DNA of 64,000 nucleotides, from the NCBI GenBank assembly GCA_009773555.1, contig WSXZ01000006.1, positions 37,321 to 101,320 of the forward strand. The letters run 5' to 3'. A program made the position numbers and the translations under genes. This DNA is from Methylocystaceae bacterium (lineage in GTDB: Bacteria; Pseudomonadota; Alphaproteobacteria; Rhizobiales; Beijerinckiaceae). Every line of letters begins with the position of its first letter. Within the stretch, counting starts at the first letter, position 1. This document shows positions 55,100 through 64,000 of this stretch, piece after piece. A model generated the notes under the pieces. That model was not told the DNA's origin. It was given only the letters and a program-made list of their open reading frames with translations, and did no database searches.

Positions 55100-56149
55100 T
55101 CAACTGCCTGCCGGTCCCGCCGGCCAGAACTGCAGCACGGCGGCGACGATGACGACCATGGCGAGGGAGATCGGCAGGAAGACTTTCCAGCCCAGACGCA
55201 TCAGCTGATCGTAGCGATAGCGCGGCACGAAAGCCTTCACCATGGCGAAGAAGAAGAAGAAGAAGCTCACCTTCAGCGTGAACCAGATCACGCCGGGCAC
55301 ATAGGTGAACGGCGCGATTTTGATCGGCGGCAGCCAGCCGCCGAAGAACAGGATCGTCAGCAGCGCGCACATGGTGACGATCGCCACATATTCGGCGAGC
55401 ATGAACAGCACGTAGGGCGTCGCCGAATATTCGATCATGAAGCCGGCGACGAGCTCCGACTCCGCCTCCACGAGATCGAACGGCGGACGATTGGTCTCTG
55501 CGAGCGCCGAGACGAAGAAGATGACGAACATCGGGAACAGCCGCAGCCAATACCAGCCGGCCATGCCGTAGGACGTATCCTGCGCATTGACGATGTCGGT
55601 CAGATTGAGCGAACCGGCGCAGAGCAGCACCGTGATGATGACGAAGCCGATCGAGACTTCATAGGAGACCATCTGCGCCGCCGAGCGGAGCGCCGACAGG
55701 AACGGATATTTCGAGTTCGACGCCCAGCCGCCCATGATGACGCCATAGACGCCGAGCGACGACAGCGCGAAAATATAAAGGATCCCGACGTTGATGTCGC
55801 CGACCGCCCAGCCGTCGGCGACTGGAATGACGGCCCAGGCGGCGATCGAGAGCGTCGCCATGATGAAGGGCGCGAACAGGAAAACGCCCTTGTTGGCGAC
55901 GTCCGGAATCACCGGCTCCTTGAGCGCGAACTTGAGAAAGTCCGCGAAGCTCTGCAGCAGCCCCCAGGGTCCGACGACATTCGGTCCGCGGCGCAACTGC
56001 ACCGCCGCCCAGATTTTGCGGTCCGCGAGGATCACATAGGCCACATAGATGAGCAACGCGACCGCCAGCAAAACGCTCTTCACGAGCGCGAGAACAAGCG
56101 GATACGCGATGAAGAAATCCGAAATGGCGCTCGCCCAACCGTCGCTCAC
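55100..56149 (-). CDS. nuoH: NADH-quinone oxidoreductase subunit H
   Basis: A 349-residue quinone-site membrane subunit. [39 protein letters not shown] and [20 protein letters not shown] are the signatures of the quinone cavity. The start is GTG at 56149, 12 bases after nuoG; longer open frame upstream over nuoG is ignored. Confidence 0.96.
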   Translation of the reverse strand: MSDGWASAISDFFIAYPLVLALVKSVLLAVALLIYVAYVILADRKIWAAVQLRRGPNVVGPWGLLQSFADFLKFALKEPVIPDVANKGVFLFAPFIMATLSIAAWAVIPVADGWAVGDINVGILYIFALSSLGVYGVIMGGWASNSKYPFLSALRSAAQMVSYEVSIGFVIITVLLCAGSLNLTDIVNAQDTSYGMAGWYWLRLFPMFVIFFVSALAETNRPPFDLVEAESELVAGFMIEYSATPYVLFMLAEYVAIVTMCALLTILFFGGWLPPIKIAPFTYVPGVIWFTLKVSFFFFFFAMVKAFVPRYRYDQLMRLGWKVFLPISLAMVVIVAAVLQFWPAGPAGS

Positions 56150-56160
56150 GTCCAAAGCTC

Positions 56161-58221
56161 CTATTCCGCCGCCTGAGCAAGCCGGCCCTGCGCCAGCGCC
56201 GAACATTCCGCCATGACCGCCGAGGCGCGGGCGATCGGATTTGTGAAGTAGAAGTTTTGGATCGCCGGCGCGAAGGAATCCTTCATCGCCACGGCCGGAT
56301 GATTGGCGAGAGCGACGACCTGCGTGGATTCGCCCGCCGCAATCTCGTCCAGTTCCGCGAAGTGCGGGTGGGACTCGACGAGCAGCCGTCGCAATGCCGC
56401 AAGCGAATCGAAGGGCAGCGGAGCGCCGAGCGCGCCGGACAGCGCACGCAGCACGGCCCAATCCTCACGCGCTTCCCCCGGGGGAAACACCACGCGGAAG
56501 GCGCGCTGCACGCGGCCTTCCGTATTGACGTAAAGCCCGGACTTTTCCGTATAGGCGGCGCCGGGCAGGATCACGTCGGCGCGATGCGCGCCGCGATCGC
56601 CATGCGTGCCGATGTAAACCACGAAGGCGCCGGGTTCGATGGCGATTTCGTCAGCGCCGAGGTTGAAGATGAGATCGAGCGCGCCGGCCTTCGCCATCGC
56701 GCGCGCATCCAATCCGCCTGAGCCCGGCGTGAACTTAAGATCGAGCGCGCCGACGCGCGCGGCCGCCGTATGCAGGACCGAGAAGCCGTTCCAGCGGTCG
56801 CTGAGACCGCCGAGCCTTTGCGCGGCCTGAGCGGCGAGCGTGAGCGCCGCCTCGCCGTCGTCGCGCGCAAGAGCGCCCTGCCCGACGATGACGAGCAGCT
56901 TCTCAGCCGGCTTTGCCGAGCGGATGAACTGCAACAGCGATTCCGGGCCGGCCCCGAGATAGTCGTAGTCGTAGGTGAGATCGGCGCGTTCGCCGACAAG
57001 CGAGATCTTGAAGTCGCCTCTGAGCCAGCGCTTGCGGAGTCGCGCGTTGAGAACAGGCGCTTCCTTGCGCGGATTGGCGCCAATGATGAGCGCGGCGCCC
57101 GCCTGCTCGATTCCCGCGACCGTCGCGTTGAAGAGATAAGAGGCGCGGCCGAATTTCGGATCGAGTTTGGCGCCGTCCTGACGGCAATCGAGATTCGGCG
57201 TTCCAAGCTGCGCGGCGAGAAGCTTCAGCGCGAAGGTCTCTTCGACCGCGGCGAGATCGCCGACCAGCGCGCCAATGCGCGACGCGGGCGTCGCCTTGGC
57301 TTTGGCGGCGACGGCGGCAAGCGCCTCCGGCCAGGAGGCCGGACGCAGCCGGCCGTTCTCGCGAATATAGGGGCGATCAAGGCGCTGCGCCTTCAGACCG
57401 TCGACGATCTGGCGCGTCTTGTCGGAAATCCACTCCTCGTTCACGAGGTCGTTGATACGCGGCAGAATGCGCATGACCTCACGGCCGCGCGAGTCGACGC
57501 GGATCGCCGAGCCAAGCGCGTCCATGACGTCGATTGTCTCGGTCTTCTGATATTCCCAGGGACGGCCACGGAAGCTTTGCGGCTTGGGCAGCAGCGCGCC
57601 GACCGGACAGAGATCCGCGACATTGCCCTGCAGCTCGGAGGTCATCGCGCTTTCGAGATAGGTGGTGATCTCCATATCTTCGCCGCGGCCGATGGCGCCC
57701 ATGTCTCCCGTGCCGGCGACTTCCGCCGTGAAGCGGACGCAACGCGTGCAATGGATGCAGCGGTTCATCTCGGTCTTGACCAGGACGCCGATATATTTGT
57801 CTTCGACCGCGCGCTTGTTTTCATGAAAGCGCGAGCTGTCGACGCCAAACACCAGCGCCTGATCCTGCAGATCGCATTCGCCGCCCTGATCGCAGATCGG
57901 GCAATCCAGCGGATGGTTGATCAGCAAGAACTCCATCACGCCTTCGCGCGCCTTCTTCACCATCGGCGACTTGGTGAGGACTTCCGGCGGCGCGCCGTTC
58001 GGACCGGGGCGCAAATCCTTCACCGACATGGCGCAGGAGGCCTGCGGCTTCGGCGGCCCACCCTTCACCTCGACGAGGCACATGCGGCAGTTGCCGGCGA
58101 TCGACAGGCGCTCGTGATAGCAAAAGCGCGGAATCTCGGCGCCGGCCTGCTCGCAGGCCTGCAGCAGCGTGAACTCTCCCGGCACGTCCACTTCGACGCC
58201 ATCGACGAGAATCTTGGTCAC
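56161..58221 (-). CDS. nuoG: NADH-quinone oxidoreductase subunit G
   Basis: A 686-residue subunit. The N-terminal [2Fe-2S] domain has [20 protein letters not shown] and [23 protein letters not shown] is followed by the [4Fe-4S] [10 protein letters not shown]. The rest is a molybdopterin-oxidoreductase-like domain without cofactor. Its ATG overlaps the stop of a small coiled-coil gene that separates it from nuoF. Confidence 0.96.
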   Translation of the reverse strand: MTKILVDGVEVDVPGEFTLLQACEQAGAEIPRFCYHERLSIAGNCRMCLVEVKGGPPKPQASCAMSVKDLRPGPNGAPPEVLTKSPMVKKAREGVMEFLLINHPLDCPICDQGGECDLQDQALVFGVDSSRFHENKRAVEDKYIGVLVKTEMNRCIHCTRCVRFTAEVAGTGDMGAIGRGEDMEITTYLESAMTSELQGNVADLCPVGALLPKPQSFRGRPWEYQKTETIDVMDALGSAIRVDSRGREVMRILPRINDLVNEEWISDKTRQIVDGLKAQRLDRPYIRENGRLRPASWPEALAAVAAKAKATPASRIGALVGDLAAVEETFALKLLAAQLGTPNLDCRQDGAKLDPKFGRASYLFNATVAGIEQAGAALIIGANPRKEAPVLNARLRKRWLRGDFKISLVGERADLTYDYDYLGAGPESLLQFIRSAKPAEKLLVIVGQGALARDDGEAALTLAAQAAQRLGGLSDRWNGFSVLHTAAARVGALDLKFTPGSGGLDARAMAKAGALDLIFNLGADEIAIEPGAFVVYIGTHGDRGAHRADVILPGAAYTEKSGLYVNTEGRVQRAFRVVFPPGEAREDWAVLRALSGALGAPLPFDSLAALRRLLVESHPHFAELDEIAAGESTQVVALANHPAVAMKDSFAPAIQNFYFTNPIARASAVMAECSALAQGRLAQAAE

Positions 58222-58511
58222 TTCGCCTTCTCCAACTTCTCGACGCGTTCGGTCAGCTCCGCCAGGCGAACCTCGATTTTCTTGTGCTTTTCATCCGCGT
58301 TCACTGCAAAGCCGAGCGCGGTCATCGTCGCTTCGCGAAGCGTCTCGACCCGCTCTTCGATAAAGTCGAAACGCAGGGTATGCGTGTCCTGCACATTGCG
58401 AACGGACCGAATGTCGTTTTGAACCCCACGAACGCCTTCACGAAGGTCCGCGATGTCCCCGCGCATCCCGCGCAGCAACTCAAGAACGAGATTGTCGGGT
58501 TCTTGGGCCAT
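58218..58511 (-). CDS. Small coiled-coil protein inside the nuo operon
   Basis: A 97-residue soluble protein, not a known complex I subunit. After [20 protein letters not shown] it is nearly one coiled coil ([32 protein letters not shown]), with [18 protein letters not shown] in the middle. The pattern resembles short helical proteins found elsewhere in Hyphomicrobiales genomes. It overlaps nuoG by four bases and lies five bases after nuoF, so it is fully integrated in the transcript. A role in complex I assembly is possible but unproven. Confidence 0.75.
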   Translation of the reverse strand: MAQEPDNLVLELLRGMRGDIADLREGVRGVQNDIRSVRNVQDTHTLRFDFIEERVETLREATMTALGFAVNADEKHKKIEVRLAELTERVEKLEKAK

Positions 58512-58516
58512 GATTC

Positions 58517-59821
58517 TCACTCGGCCGCCACGCGGATCGGATCGGGATGCGGATTGGCCGCATATTGATCGATGCGTTGCTCGATCACGTCGCGGAAGTG
58601 CGTAATGAGTCCCTGGACCGGCCAGGCCGCGGCGTCGCCAAGCGCACAGATCGTGTGGCCCTCGATCTGCTTCGAGACGTCGAACAGCATGTCGATTTCT
58701 CGTCTGTGCGCGCGGCCTTCGACCATGCGTTGCAAAACGCGCCACATCCAGCCGGTGCCCTCGCGGCAGGGCGTGCACTGGCCGCAGCTCTCGTGCTTGT
58801 AGAAGTAGGAGAGACGCGCGATGGCGCGGATGATGTCGGTGGACTTGTCCATCACGATCACCGCCGCCGTGCCGAGGCCGGACTTCAGCGCCACGAGGCT
58901 GTCGAAATCCATCGGACAGTCGACGATCTCGTGCGACGGCACGCAGCGCACCGACGAGCCGCCGGGAATGACCGCGAGCAGATTGTCCCAGCCGCCGCGC
59001 ACGCCGCCGCAATGGGTCTCGATCAGTTCACGGAATGAAATGGACATCGCTTCTTCGACATTGCACGGCCGATTGACGTGGCCGGAAATCGAAAAGAGCT
59101 TGGTGCCGGCGTTGTTGGGCCTGCCGATGCCGGCGAACCAGGCGGCGCCGCGGCGCAGGATGGTCGGCGCGACGGCGATCGACTCGACGTTATTGACCGT
59201 CGTCGGGCAGCCATAGAGGCCGACATTGGCAGGAAATGGCGGCTTCAGGCGCGGCATGCCCTTCTTACCTTCGAGGCTTTCAAGCAGCGCGGTCTCTTCG
59301 CCGCAAATATAAGCGCCCGCGCCATGATGGACATAGAGATCGAACGGATAGCCGTGGACGTTGTTCTTGCCGATCAGCCGCGCTTCATAGGCTTCTTCGA
59401 CGGCTTTCTGGAGCGCGACGCGCTCGGCGATGAACTCGCCGCGAATGTAAATGTAACAGGCATGCGCGCCCATGGCGAAGCTCGCGATGAGCGCGCCTTC
59501 GACCAGCGTGTGCGGATCATTGCGCATGATCTCGCGATCTTTGCAGGTGCCGGGCTCCGACTCGTCGGCGTTGATGACGAGATAATGCGGCCGCTTGGGA
59601 TCGATTTCCTTCGGCATGAAGGACCATTTCAGGCCCGTCGAAAAACCGGCGCCGCCGCGCCCACGCAGACCCGACGCCTTGATCTCATTGATGATCGAGT
59701 CGCGGCCCTTGTCGAGCAGCGCCTTGGTGTTGTCCCATTGCCCGCGCTTTCGCGCGCCGGCAAGCGATCGGTCGCCCAGGCCATAAAGATTGGTGAAGAT
59801 ACGATCTGCGTCGGAAAGCAT
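58517..59821 (-). CDS. nuoF: NADH-quinone oxidoreductase subunit F
   Basis: A 434-residue NADH-binding subunit. The nucleotide loop is [19 protein letters not shown] contact region is [39 protein letters not shown] follows, and the [4Fe-4S] N3 motif is [16 protein letters not shown]. The ATG at 59821 follows AGAGGA. Confidence 0.97.
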   Translation of the reverse strand: MLSDADRIFTNLYGLGDRSLAGARKRGQWDNTKALLDKGRDSIINEIKASGLRGRGGAGFSTGLKWSFMPKEIDPKRPHYLVINADESEPGTCKDREIMRNDPHTLVEGALIASFAMGAHACYIYIRGEFIAERVALQKAVEEAYEARLIGKNNVHGYPFDLYVHHGAGAYICGEETALLESLEGKKGMPRLKPPFPANVGLYGCPTTVNNVESIAVAPTILRRGAAWFAGIGRPNNAGTKLFSISGHVNRPCNVEEAMSISFRELIETHCGGVRGGWDNLLAVIPGGSSVRCVPSHEIVDCPMDFDSLVALKSGLGTAAVIVMDKSTDIIRAIARLSYFYKHESCGQCTPCREGTGWMWRVLQRMVEGRAHRREIDMLFDVSKQIEGHTICALGDAAAWPVQGLITHFRDVIEQRIDQYAANPHPDPIRVAAE

Positions 59822-59841
59822 GGTTTTTCCTCTTCCCTCCG

Positions 59842-60456
59842 CTACTTCGCGCCGTCGCCGTAAAGCGAGGTCAGGCTCGTCAGCTTGCCCGCCGGCTCCG
59901 AAGAGACGCGCCCGATTTGCGAGCCGATCTTCACCGGGCGACCCGCGGCGAGATTGTCGAGGAGCTTCTCGAAATTCTCGGCCGTCAGATCCTCGTAATA
60001 GTCGTCGTTGATCTGCACCATCGGCGCATTGCAGCAGGCGCCGAGGCACTCGACCTCGAGCCAGGAAAACAGCCCATCGTCGGTCACGCGCCGCTGAGGG
60101 CCGACCCGGCGATGCAGCACCGCGATGAGGTCGTCAGAGCCAGCCAGCAGGCACGGCGTCGTGCCGCAAAGCTGGATGAAATATTTGCCGACGGGCTCGA
60201 GGTTGAACATCGAATAGAAGGTCGCGATTTCAAGCACGCGAATTTTCGCCATGCCGAGCGCGTCCGCGACTTTTTCGATCGCCGCCTGCGACAACCAATT
60301 GTCATGCTGCTTTTGCGCCTGCCACAACGCCGGCACGACCATCGAGGCCTGGCGGCCGTCCGGGTATTTGGCGATCTGCTGCTCGAGCCACGCCTTGTTT
60401 TCCGGCGTGAATTCGAAGCTCTCTGTCTGTTTTTCGGCGAGACGACGGACGGACAT
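59842..60456 (-). CDS. nuoE: NADH-quinone oxidoreductase subunit E
   Basis: A 204-residue thioredoxin-like subunit carrying the [2Fe-2S] cluster N1a. Ligands: [11 protein letters not shown] and [29 protein letters not shown] is a family block. The start overlaps the stop of nuoD by one base (TAATG). Confidence 0.96.
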   Translation of the reverse strand: MSVRRLAEKQTESFEFTPENKAWLEQQIAKYPDGRQASMVVPALWQAQKQHDNWLSQAAIEKVADALGMAKIRVLEIATFYSMFNLEPVGKYFIQLCGTTPCLLAGSDDLIAVLHRRVGPQRRVTDDGLFSWLEVECLGACCNAPMVQINDDYYEDLTAENFEKLLDNLAAGRPVKIGSQIGRVSSEPAGKLTSLTSLYGDGAK

Positions 60457-61664
60457 TAGCGATCGACCTCCCCGAACACGATGTCGAGCGAACCCAGAAT
60501 CGCCGAGACGTCGGCGAGCATGTGGTTCTTGCAGAGAAAATCCATGGCGGACAAATGCGCGAAACCAGGCGCGCGAATCTTGCAGCGATACGGCTTGTCG
60601 CCGCCGTCGGAGACGAGATAGACGCCGAATTCGCCCTTGGGCGCCTCGACCGCGGCGTAGACCTCGCCCTGCGGCACGTGGAAGCCTTCGGTGAAGAGCT
60701 TGAAGTGATGGATCAAGGCTTCCATCGAGCGCTTCATCTCGCCGCGCGAGGGCGGCGTGATCTTGTGATTGGGCGCCATCACCGGGCCGCGGTTTTCGGC
60801 GCGCATCAGCTTCTCGACGCATTGCTTCATGATCGAGGTCGACTGCCGCATCTCTTCCATGCGGATCACGGCGCGGTCGTAGCAATCGCCATGCTTGCCG
60901 ACCGGGATGTCGAACTCCATTTCCTCGTAGCATTCGTAAGGCTGCGCCTTGCGCAGATCCCAGGCGGCGCCCGAGCCGCGCACCATCACCCCCGAGAAGC
61001 CCCATTTCCAGGCGTCTTCGAGCGAGATGACGCCGATGTCGACGTTGCGCTGCTTGAAGATACGGTTGCCGATGAAGAGCGTATCGAGATCTTCGAGGAC
61101 CTTGAGGAACGGATCGCAAAACGCGCCGATATCCTCGACGAGCTGGTCGGGCAAATCGCGCGCGACGCCGCCGGGCCGGAAATAATTGGCGTGCATGCGC
61201 GCGCCTGACGCGCGCTCGTAGAACACCATCAGCTTTTCGCGTTCTTCATAGCCCCACAGCGGCGGGGTGAGCGCGCCGACGTCCATCGCCTGCGAAGTGA
61301 CGTTCAAGAGATGCGACAGGAGGCGGCCGATTTCGGCGTAAAGCACGCGAATGAGCTGGCCGCGGCGCGGAACGTCGACGCCGAGCAAACGCTCGATGGC
61401 GAGACAGAACGCGTGCTCCTGATTCATCGGCGCGCAATAGTCGAGCCGATCGAAATAGGGCACGTTCTGCAGATAGGTCCGCGCCTCCATCAGCTTTTCG
61501 GTGCCGCGATGCAGAAAGCCCACATGCGGATCGACGCGCTCGACGACTTCGCCGTCCAACTCCAGGATCAGGCGCAGCACGCCATGCGCCGCCGGATGCT
61601 GCGGTCCGAAGTTGATGTTGAAGTTGCGCAGGCCTTGGGAGGCGGGAGCGGGTTGGTCGGTCAT
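60456..61664 (-). CDS. nuoD: NADH-quinone oxidoreductase subunit D
   Basis: A 402-residue subunit forming the quinone pocket with Nuo[21 protein letters not shown] and [20 protein letters not shown] are conserved, and the C-terminal [20 protein letters not shown] and [18 protein letters not shown] match. Its ATG overlaps the stop of the inserted four-helix-bundle gene (ATGA). Confidence 0.97.
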   Translation of the reverse strand: MTDQPAPASQGLRNFNINFGPQHPAAHGVLRLILELDGEVVERVDPHVGFLHRGTEKLMEARTYLQNVPYFDRLDYCAPMNQEHAFCLAIERLLGVDVPRRGQLIRVLYAEIGRLLSHLLNVTSQAMDVGALTPPLWGYEEREKLMVFYERASGARMHANYFRPGGVARDLPDQLVEDIGAFCDPFLKVLEDLDTLFIGNRIFKQRNVDIGVISLEDAWKWGFSGVMVRGSGAAWDLRKAQPYECYEEMEFDIPVGKHGDCYDRAVIRMEEMRQSTSIMKQCVEKLMRAENRGPVMAPNHKITPPSRGEMKRSMEALIHHFKLFTEGFHVPQGEVYAAVEAPKGEFGVYLVSDGGDKPYRCKIRAPGFAHLSAMDFLCKNHMLADVSAILGSLDIVFGEVDR

Positions 61665-62107
61665 TTCTTGCGTCCTTCGACCGCTTGGGCAGTCGGCAGT
61701 CGGGTTTCGGCAGTCGGACTAGACGCCCGCTGAATCGATCGGATCAAGCCGCGCAACATCTTTCCTACGGCTTCCGATCGGGAGAGAGGTTTCTCCACTA
61801 TGTTCGACGTGAGCAAGCCGATCCGCTCCGCCAATAGGAGATGCGTCTCCAATTCCTTCAACGAGCCCTGGGCCGTGCGCAGGAAATTGACGTATTGGCC
61901 TGCGCTATCACGCCCGTAGCCCTCAGCGATATTTGCCGGAACCGAAGCCGCCGCGCGTCTGATCTGCGACGTAAGGCCAAAGATTTCCTCCTTGGGAAAT
62001 CCCTTGGTCAAAGCGTAGCATTCCACAGCGAGGTCCATAGCTTCCTTCCATACCCGCAGATCGCGATACGATCTGATGTTCTCTTCTATCGGCCGCTCGA
62101 TCGGCAC
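61661..62107 (-). CDS. Four-helix-bundle protein (S23/IVS type) inserted in the nuo operon
   Basis: A 148-residue protein of the family first found encoded in 23S rRNA intervening sequences. Core blocks are [40 protein letters not shown] and [20 protein letters not shown]. The GTG at 62107 has AGGAC upstream; the frame is open further upstream through 7-bp repeats that read as SAIGNRTSAI. The last 20 residues are also coded by such repeats. It lies between nuoC and nuoD, where no complex I gene belongs. The function of this family is not established; it may bind nucleic acid. Confidence 0.85.
   Translation of the reverse strand: MPIERPIEENIRSYRDLRVWKEAMDLAVECYALTKGFPKEEIFGLTSQIRRAAASVPANIAEGYGRDSAGQYVNFLRTAQGSLKELETHLLLAERIGLLTSNIVEKPLSRSEAVGKMLRGLIRSIQRASSPTAETRLPTAQAVEGRKK
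61686..61716. repeat. Degenerate 7-bp repeats, left flank of the four-helix-bundle gene
   Basis: Four heptads, GCAGTCG GCAGTCG GGTTTCG GCAGTCG, at 61690-61717. The same motif in inverted orientation lies at the other end of the gene. Confidence 0.75.
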
Positions 62108-62119
62108 AATCGCGCTTGT

Positions 62120-62157
62120 CCTATTGCCGATCGCCGACTGCCAACTCACGACTGCCC
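62120..62157. repeat. Degenerate 7-bp repeats, right flank of the four-helix-bundle gene
   Basis: Five heptads in the opposite orientation: ATTGCCG ATCGCCG ACTGCCA ACTCACG ACTGCCC (62123-62157). The nuoC stop codon is inside them, so nuoC's last residues (KGQS) are repeat-coded. Confidence 0.75.
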
Positions 62158-62718
62158 CTTCGCCTTCTCGTCGCCGGGAAGGTCGTAGTGCACGCCCTCC
62201 CACGGCGAGAGGAAATCGAAATTGCGGTATTCCTGGCTGAGCCGAACGGGCTCATAGACGACGCGCTTCTGCTCGTCGTCGTAGCGCACCTCGACGAAGC
62301 CCGTCATCGGGAAGTCCTTGCGCAGCGGATGACCGTCGAAGCCGTAGTCGGTCATGATGCGGCGCAGATCGGGATGGCCGGAAAAGATCACGCCGAAGAG
62401 ATCGTAAGTCTCGCGCTCGAACCAGTCCGCGCCGGGATAGAGCGGCGTCTTGATGCGGATACGGTGGTTGTGTTTAGGCGAGAGGAAATGCGCGACGACC
62501 TCGAAGCGCTCCGCCCGCTGCGGGTAATCGGCGGCCGTCACGTCGATGAAGCACGAGAAAAGGCAGTCGGGGTTGTCGCGCAAATGGGCGGCGACCTCGA
62601 GCCAACGGTCGCGCACGACGGTCAGCGTCAGTTCGCCATAGGCGACCTTCACATCCGTCACCGCGCCGACCAAGGCGCCGCTGATTTTTGCGCCGAGAGC
62701 TTCCAACTCAGCCGACAT
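62146..62718 (-). CDS. nuoC: NADH-quinone oxidoreductase subunit C
   Basis: A 190-residue peripheral-arm subunit. The family core is [21 protein letters not shown] split as [13 protein letters not shown] and [20 protein letters not shown], then [20 protein letters not shown]. The C-terminus runs into the heptad repeats and may have lost its original last few residues. A REP palindrome separates it from nuoB. Confidence 0.95.
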   Translation of the reverse strand: MSAELEALGAKISGALVGAVTDVKVAYGELTLTVVRDRWLEVAAHLRDNPDCLFSCFIDVTAADYPQRAERFEVVAHFLSPKHNHRIRIKTPLYPGADWFERETYDLFGVIFSGHPDLRRIMTDYGFDGHPLRKDFPMTGFVEVRYDDEQKRVVYEPVRLSQEYRNFDFLSPWEGVHYDLPGDEKAKGQS

Positions 62719-62745
62719 TCTAAATTCCTTGGCCTGCCGCCATTC

Positions 62746-62852
62746 CCTCGTCCTTCGAGACGGCGGCTGCGCCGCCTCCTCAGGATGAGCGAATTGCCTG
62801 ACCCGACCTCATCTTGAGGAGCCCGCGCAAGCGGGCGTCTCGAAGGACGAGG
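62746..62852. repeat. REP palindrome between nuoB and nuoC
   Basis: A 107-bp inverted repeat. The outer 15-bp arms (CCTCGTCCTTCGAGA and its exact complement) enclose two inner hairpins, GGCGGCTGCGCCGCC and GCCCGCGCAAGCGGGC, and TCAGGATGAG/CTCATCTTGA. It is a frequent alphaproteobacterial REP type. It would form a strong structure in the nuo transcript. Confidence 0.88.
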
Positions 62853-62877
62853 GCGGACAACTCCTCAGTTCGCGTCG

Positions 62878-63468
62878 TTAGCGCTCGATCGTGCCCGTGC
62901 GCCGGATTTTCTTCTGCAACAGCAGCATGCCGTAGACGAGCGCCTCCGCCGAAGGCGGGCATCCCGGCACATAGATGTCGACCGGAATGATGCGATCGCA
63001 GCCGCGCACCACTGAATAGGAATAGTGATAGTAGCCGCCGCCGTTGGCGCAGGAGCCCATCGAGATCACGTAACGCGGCTCCGGCATCTGGTCGTAGACC
63101 TTGCGCATCGCCGGCGCCATTTTGTTGGTCAGCGTGCCGGCGATGATGATGCAGTCGGACTGACGCGGACTGGCGCGCGGCGCAAATCCGAAGCGCTCCA
63201 GATCATAGCGCGGCATCGCCGCCTGAATCATCTCGACGGCGCAGCAGGCGAGACCGAAAGTCATCCACATCAGCGAGCCGGTGCGCGCCCAATTGATGAC
63301 GTCGTCTGTCGCGGTGACGAAAAATCCCTTGTCGGCGAGTTCGTCGTTGAGATGCAGAAAGAACGGGTCGTCCGAGCCGACGGGCTTGCCGGTGCGCGGA
63401 TCGATCAGTCCCTTGGGCTGCGGCGCGATCAGAGTCTGGCGCACGCCTTCCTTTTCGATCAGTCCCAT
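62878..63468 (-). CDS. nuoB: NADH-quinone oxidoreductase subunit B
   Basis: A 196-residue subunit carrying cluster N2. Ligands lie in [27 protein letters not shown] and [15 protein letters not shown]. The ATG at 63468 (MGLIEKEGV) has GGGAG ten bases upstream; the frame continues to 63489 over the nuoA end. It overlaps nuoA by ten bases with this start. Confidence 0.96.
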   Translation of the reverse strand: MGLIEKEGVRQTLIAPQPKGLIDPRTGKPVGSDDPFFLHLNDELADKGFFVTATDDVINWARTGSLMWMTFGLACCAVEMIQAAMPRYDLERFGFAPRASPRQSDCIIIAGTLTNKMAPAMRKVYDQMPEPRYVISMGSCANGGGYYHYSYSVVRGCDRIIPVDIYVPGCPPSAEALVYGMLLLQKKIRRTGTIER

Positions 63469-63821
63469 TCCAGAGCTCCCTTGCGCCACTCGTAGACGAA
63501 GCCGACGGTGAGCACGCCAAGGAAGGCCATCATCGACCAGAAGCCGAAGGCGCCCGCTTCCTTGAAGGCCACCGCCCAGGGAAAGAGAAAGGCCACTTCA
63601 AGATCGAAAACGATGAAAAGCAGAGAGACGAGATAGAAGCGCACGTCGAATTTCATGCGCGCGTCATTGAAGGGATTGAAGCCGCATTCATAGGCGGAGA
63701 GCTTTTCGGGGTCCGGCGCCTTGAACGCGAGCAGGAAGGGCGCAACGAGCAATGCGCCGGCAATCACAGCCGATAGGGCGATGAAGATCACCAGCGGCAG
63801 ATATTGTTCGAGCAGCGGCAT
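63459..63821 (-). CDS. nuoA: NADH-quinone oxidoreductase subunit A
   Basis: A 120-residue subunit with three spans. [40 protein letters not shown] and [14 protein letters not shown] are signatures. First gene of the nuo operon; the promoter must lie in the 179 bases to the right edge, where I see no other gene. Confidence 0.96.
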   Translation of the reverse strand: MPLLEQYLPLVIFIALSAVIAGALLVAPFLLAFKAPDPEKLSAYECGFNPFNDARMKFDVRFYLVSLLFIVFDLEVAFLFPWAVAFKEAGAFGFWSMMAFLGVLTVGFVYEWRKGALEWD

Positions 63822-64000
63822 GAGTCTGGTCCGACTTCGGCGGGGCGAGGGCCGGTCGCGGGAGCGTTTCCTTGGCGTTATTCCTTAGAACGACTCCAGG
63901 CCGCGCGTTCCGTAACAAAGGCCATTGTGCAAAGCAAGAGAGGAAGCGCGCCGTCGGCAAATTGGCCGCAGCCTTTTGACGAGGCGCCTCTATATTGCGC

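Overview
The window reads as chromosomal DNA from a GC-rich alphaproteobacterium of the order Hyphomicrobiales. The evidence is the nuo order with birA and rnj downstream, hopanoid genes (shc, hpnG, hpnH), an ornithine decarboxylase with a long leader, an IhfA-type protein, and RIME- and REP-like palindromic repeats typical of this group. Protein style and gene content would suit the Methylocystaceae/Beijerinckiaceae, but no methane- or methanol-oxidation gene is present, so the family is only inferred. There is no prophage, transposase, CRISPR array or rRNA. One tRNA is present: tRNA-Leu(UAA).

Layout. 1-10.9 kb holds housekeeping genes: a Nit1-like amidase cut by the left edge, an IhfA-like protein, an SbmA/BacA-type ABC transporter overlapping rlmE, an adenine-deaminase-type hydrolase, a DHA2 exporter, radC overlapping map, an OpgC-like acyltransferase, a CinA/MoaB-domain protein, gpt and tRNA-Leu. 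11-18.2 kb holds a His-rich secreted protein, a Rieske ferredoxin, and a divergent pair of transcription units. On the minus strand these are a second Rieske protein, an unknown protein and a coiled-coil protein. On the plus strand they are an XRE regulator, squalene-hopene cyclase and hpnG, whose reading frame is broken. hpnH is convergent with hpnG. 18.5-22.8 kb is an unusual three-gene island: a membrane coiled-coil protein, an unknown protein and a TRAFAC-like GTPase, with RIME-like repeats at the gene ends.

22.9-48.6 kb is mixed: prmA, pepP, PAP2, GNAT, odc with a long leader, opgG, creatininase family, DUF411, a BaiN-type flavoprotein, an RluD-type pseudouridine synthase, parDE, RNase T2, typA, a secreted S1-like protease whose signal peptide is out of frame, epmA divergent from efp, vsr with dcm, then rnj (reading frame broken near the 3' end) and birA.

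48.6-63.8 kb is a minus-strand complex I operon, nuoA to nuoN, continuing into birA and rnj. Three additions interrupt the standard order: a REP palindrome between nuoB and nuoC, a four-helix-bundle gene framed by inverted 7-bp repeats between nuoC and nuoD, and a small coiled-coil gene between nuoF and nuoG.

The items most worth a second look are the GTPase island, the XRE-shc/Rieske divergent locus with a palindrome between the units, the heptad-framed gene inside nuo, the four RIME-like repeats that supply stop codons to adjacent genes, and three interrupted reading frames (hpnG, S1 protease, rnj) that are either local sequence errors or real mutations.
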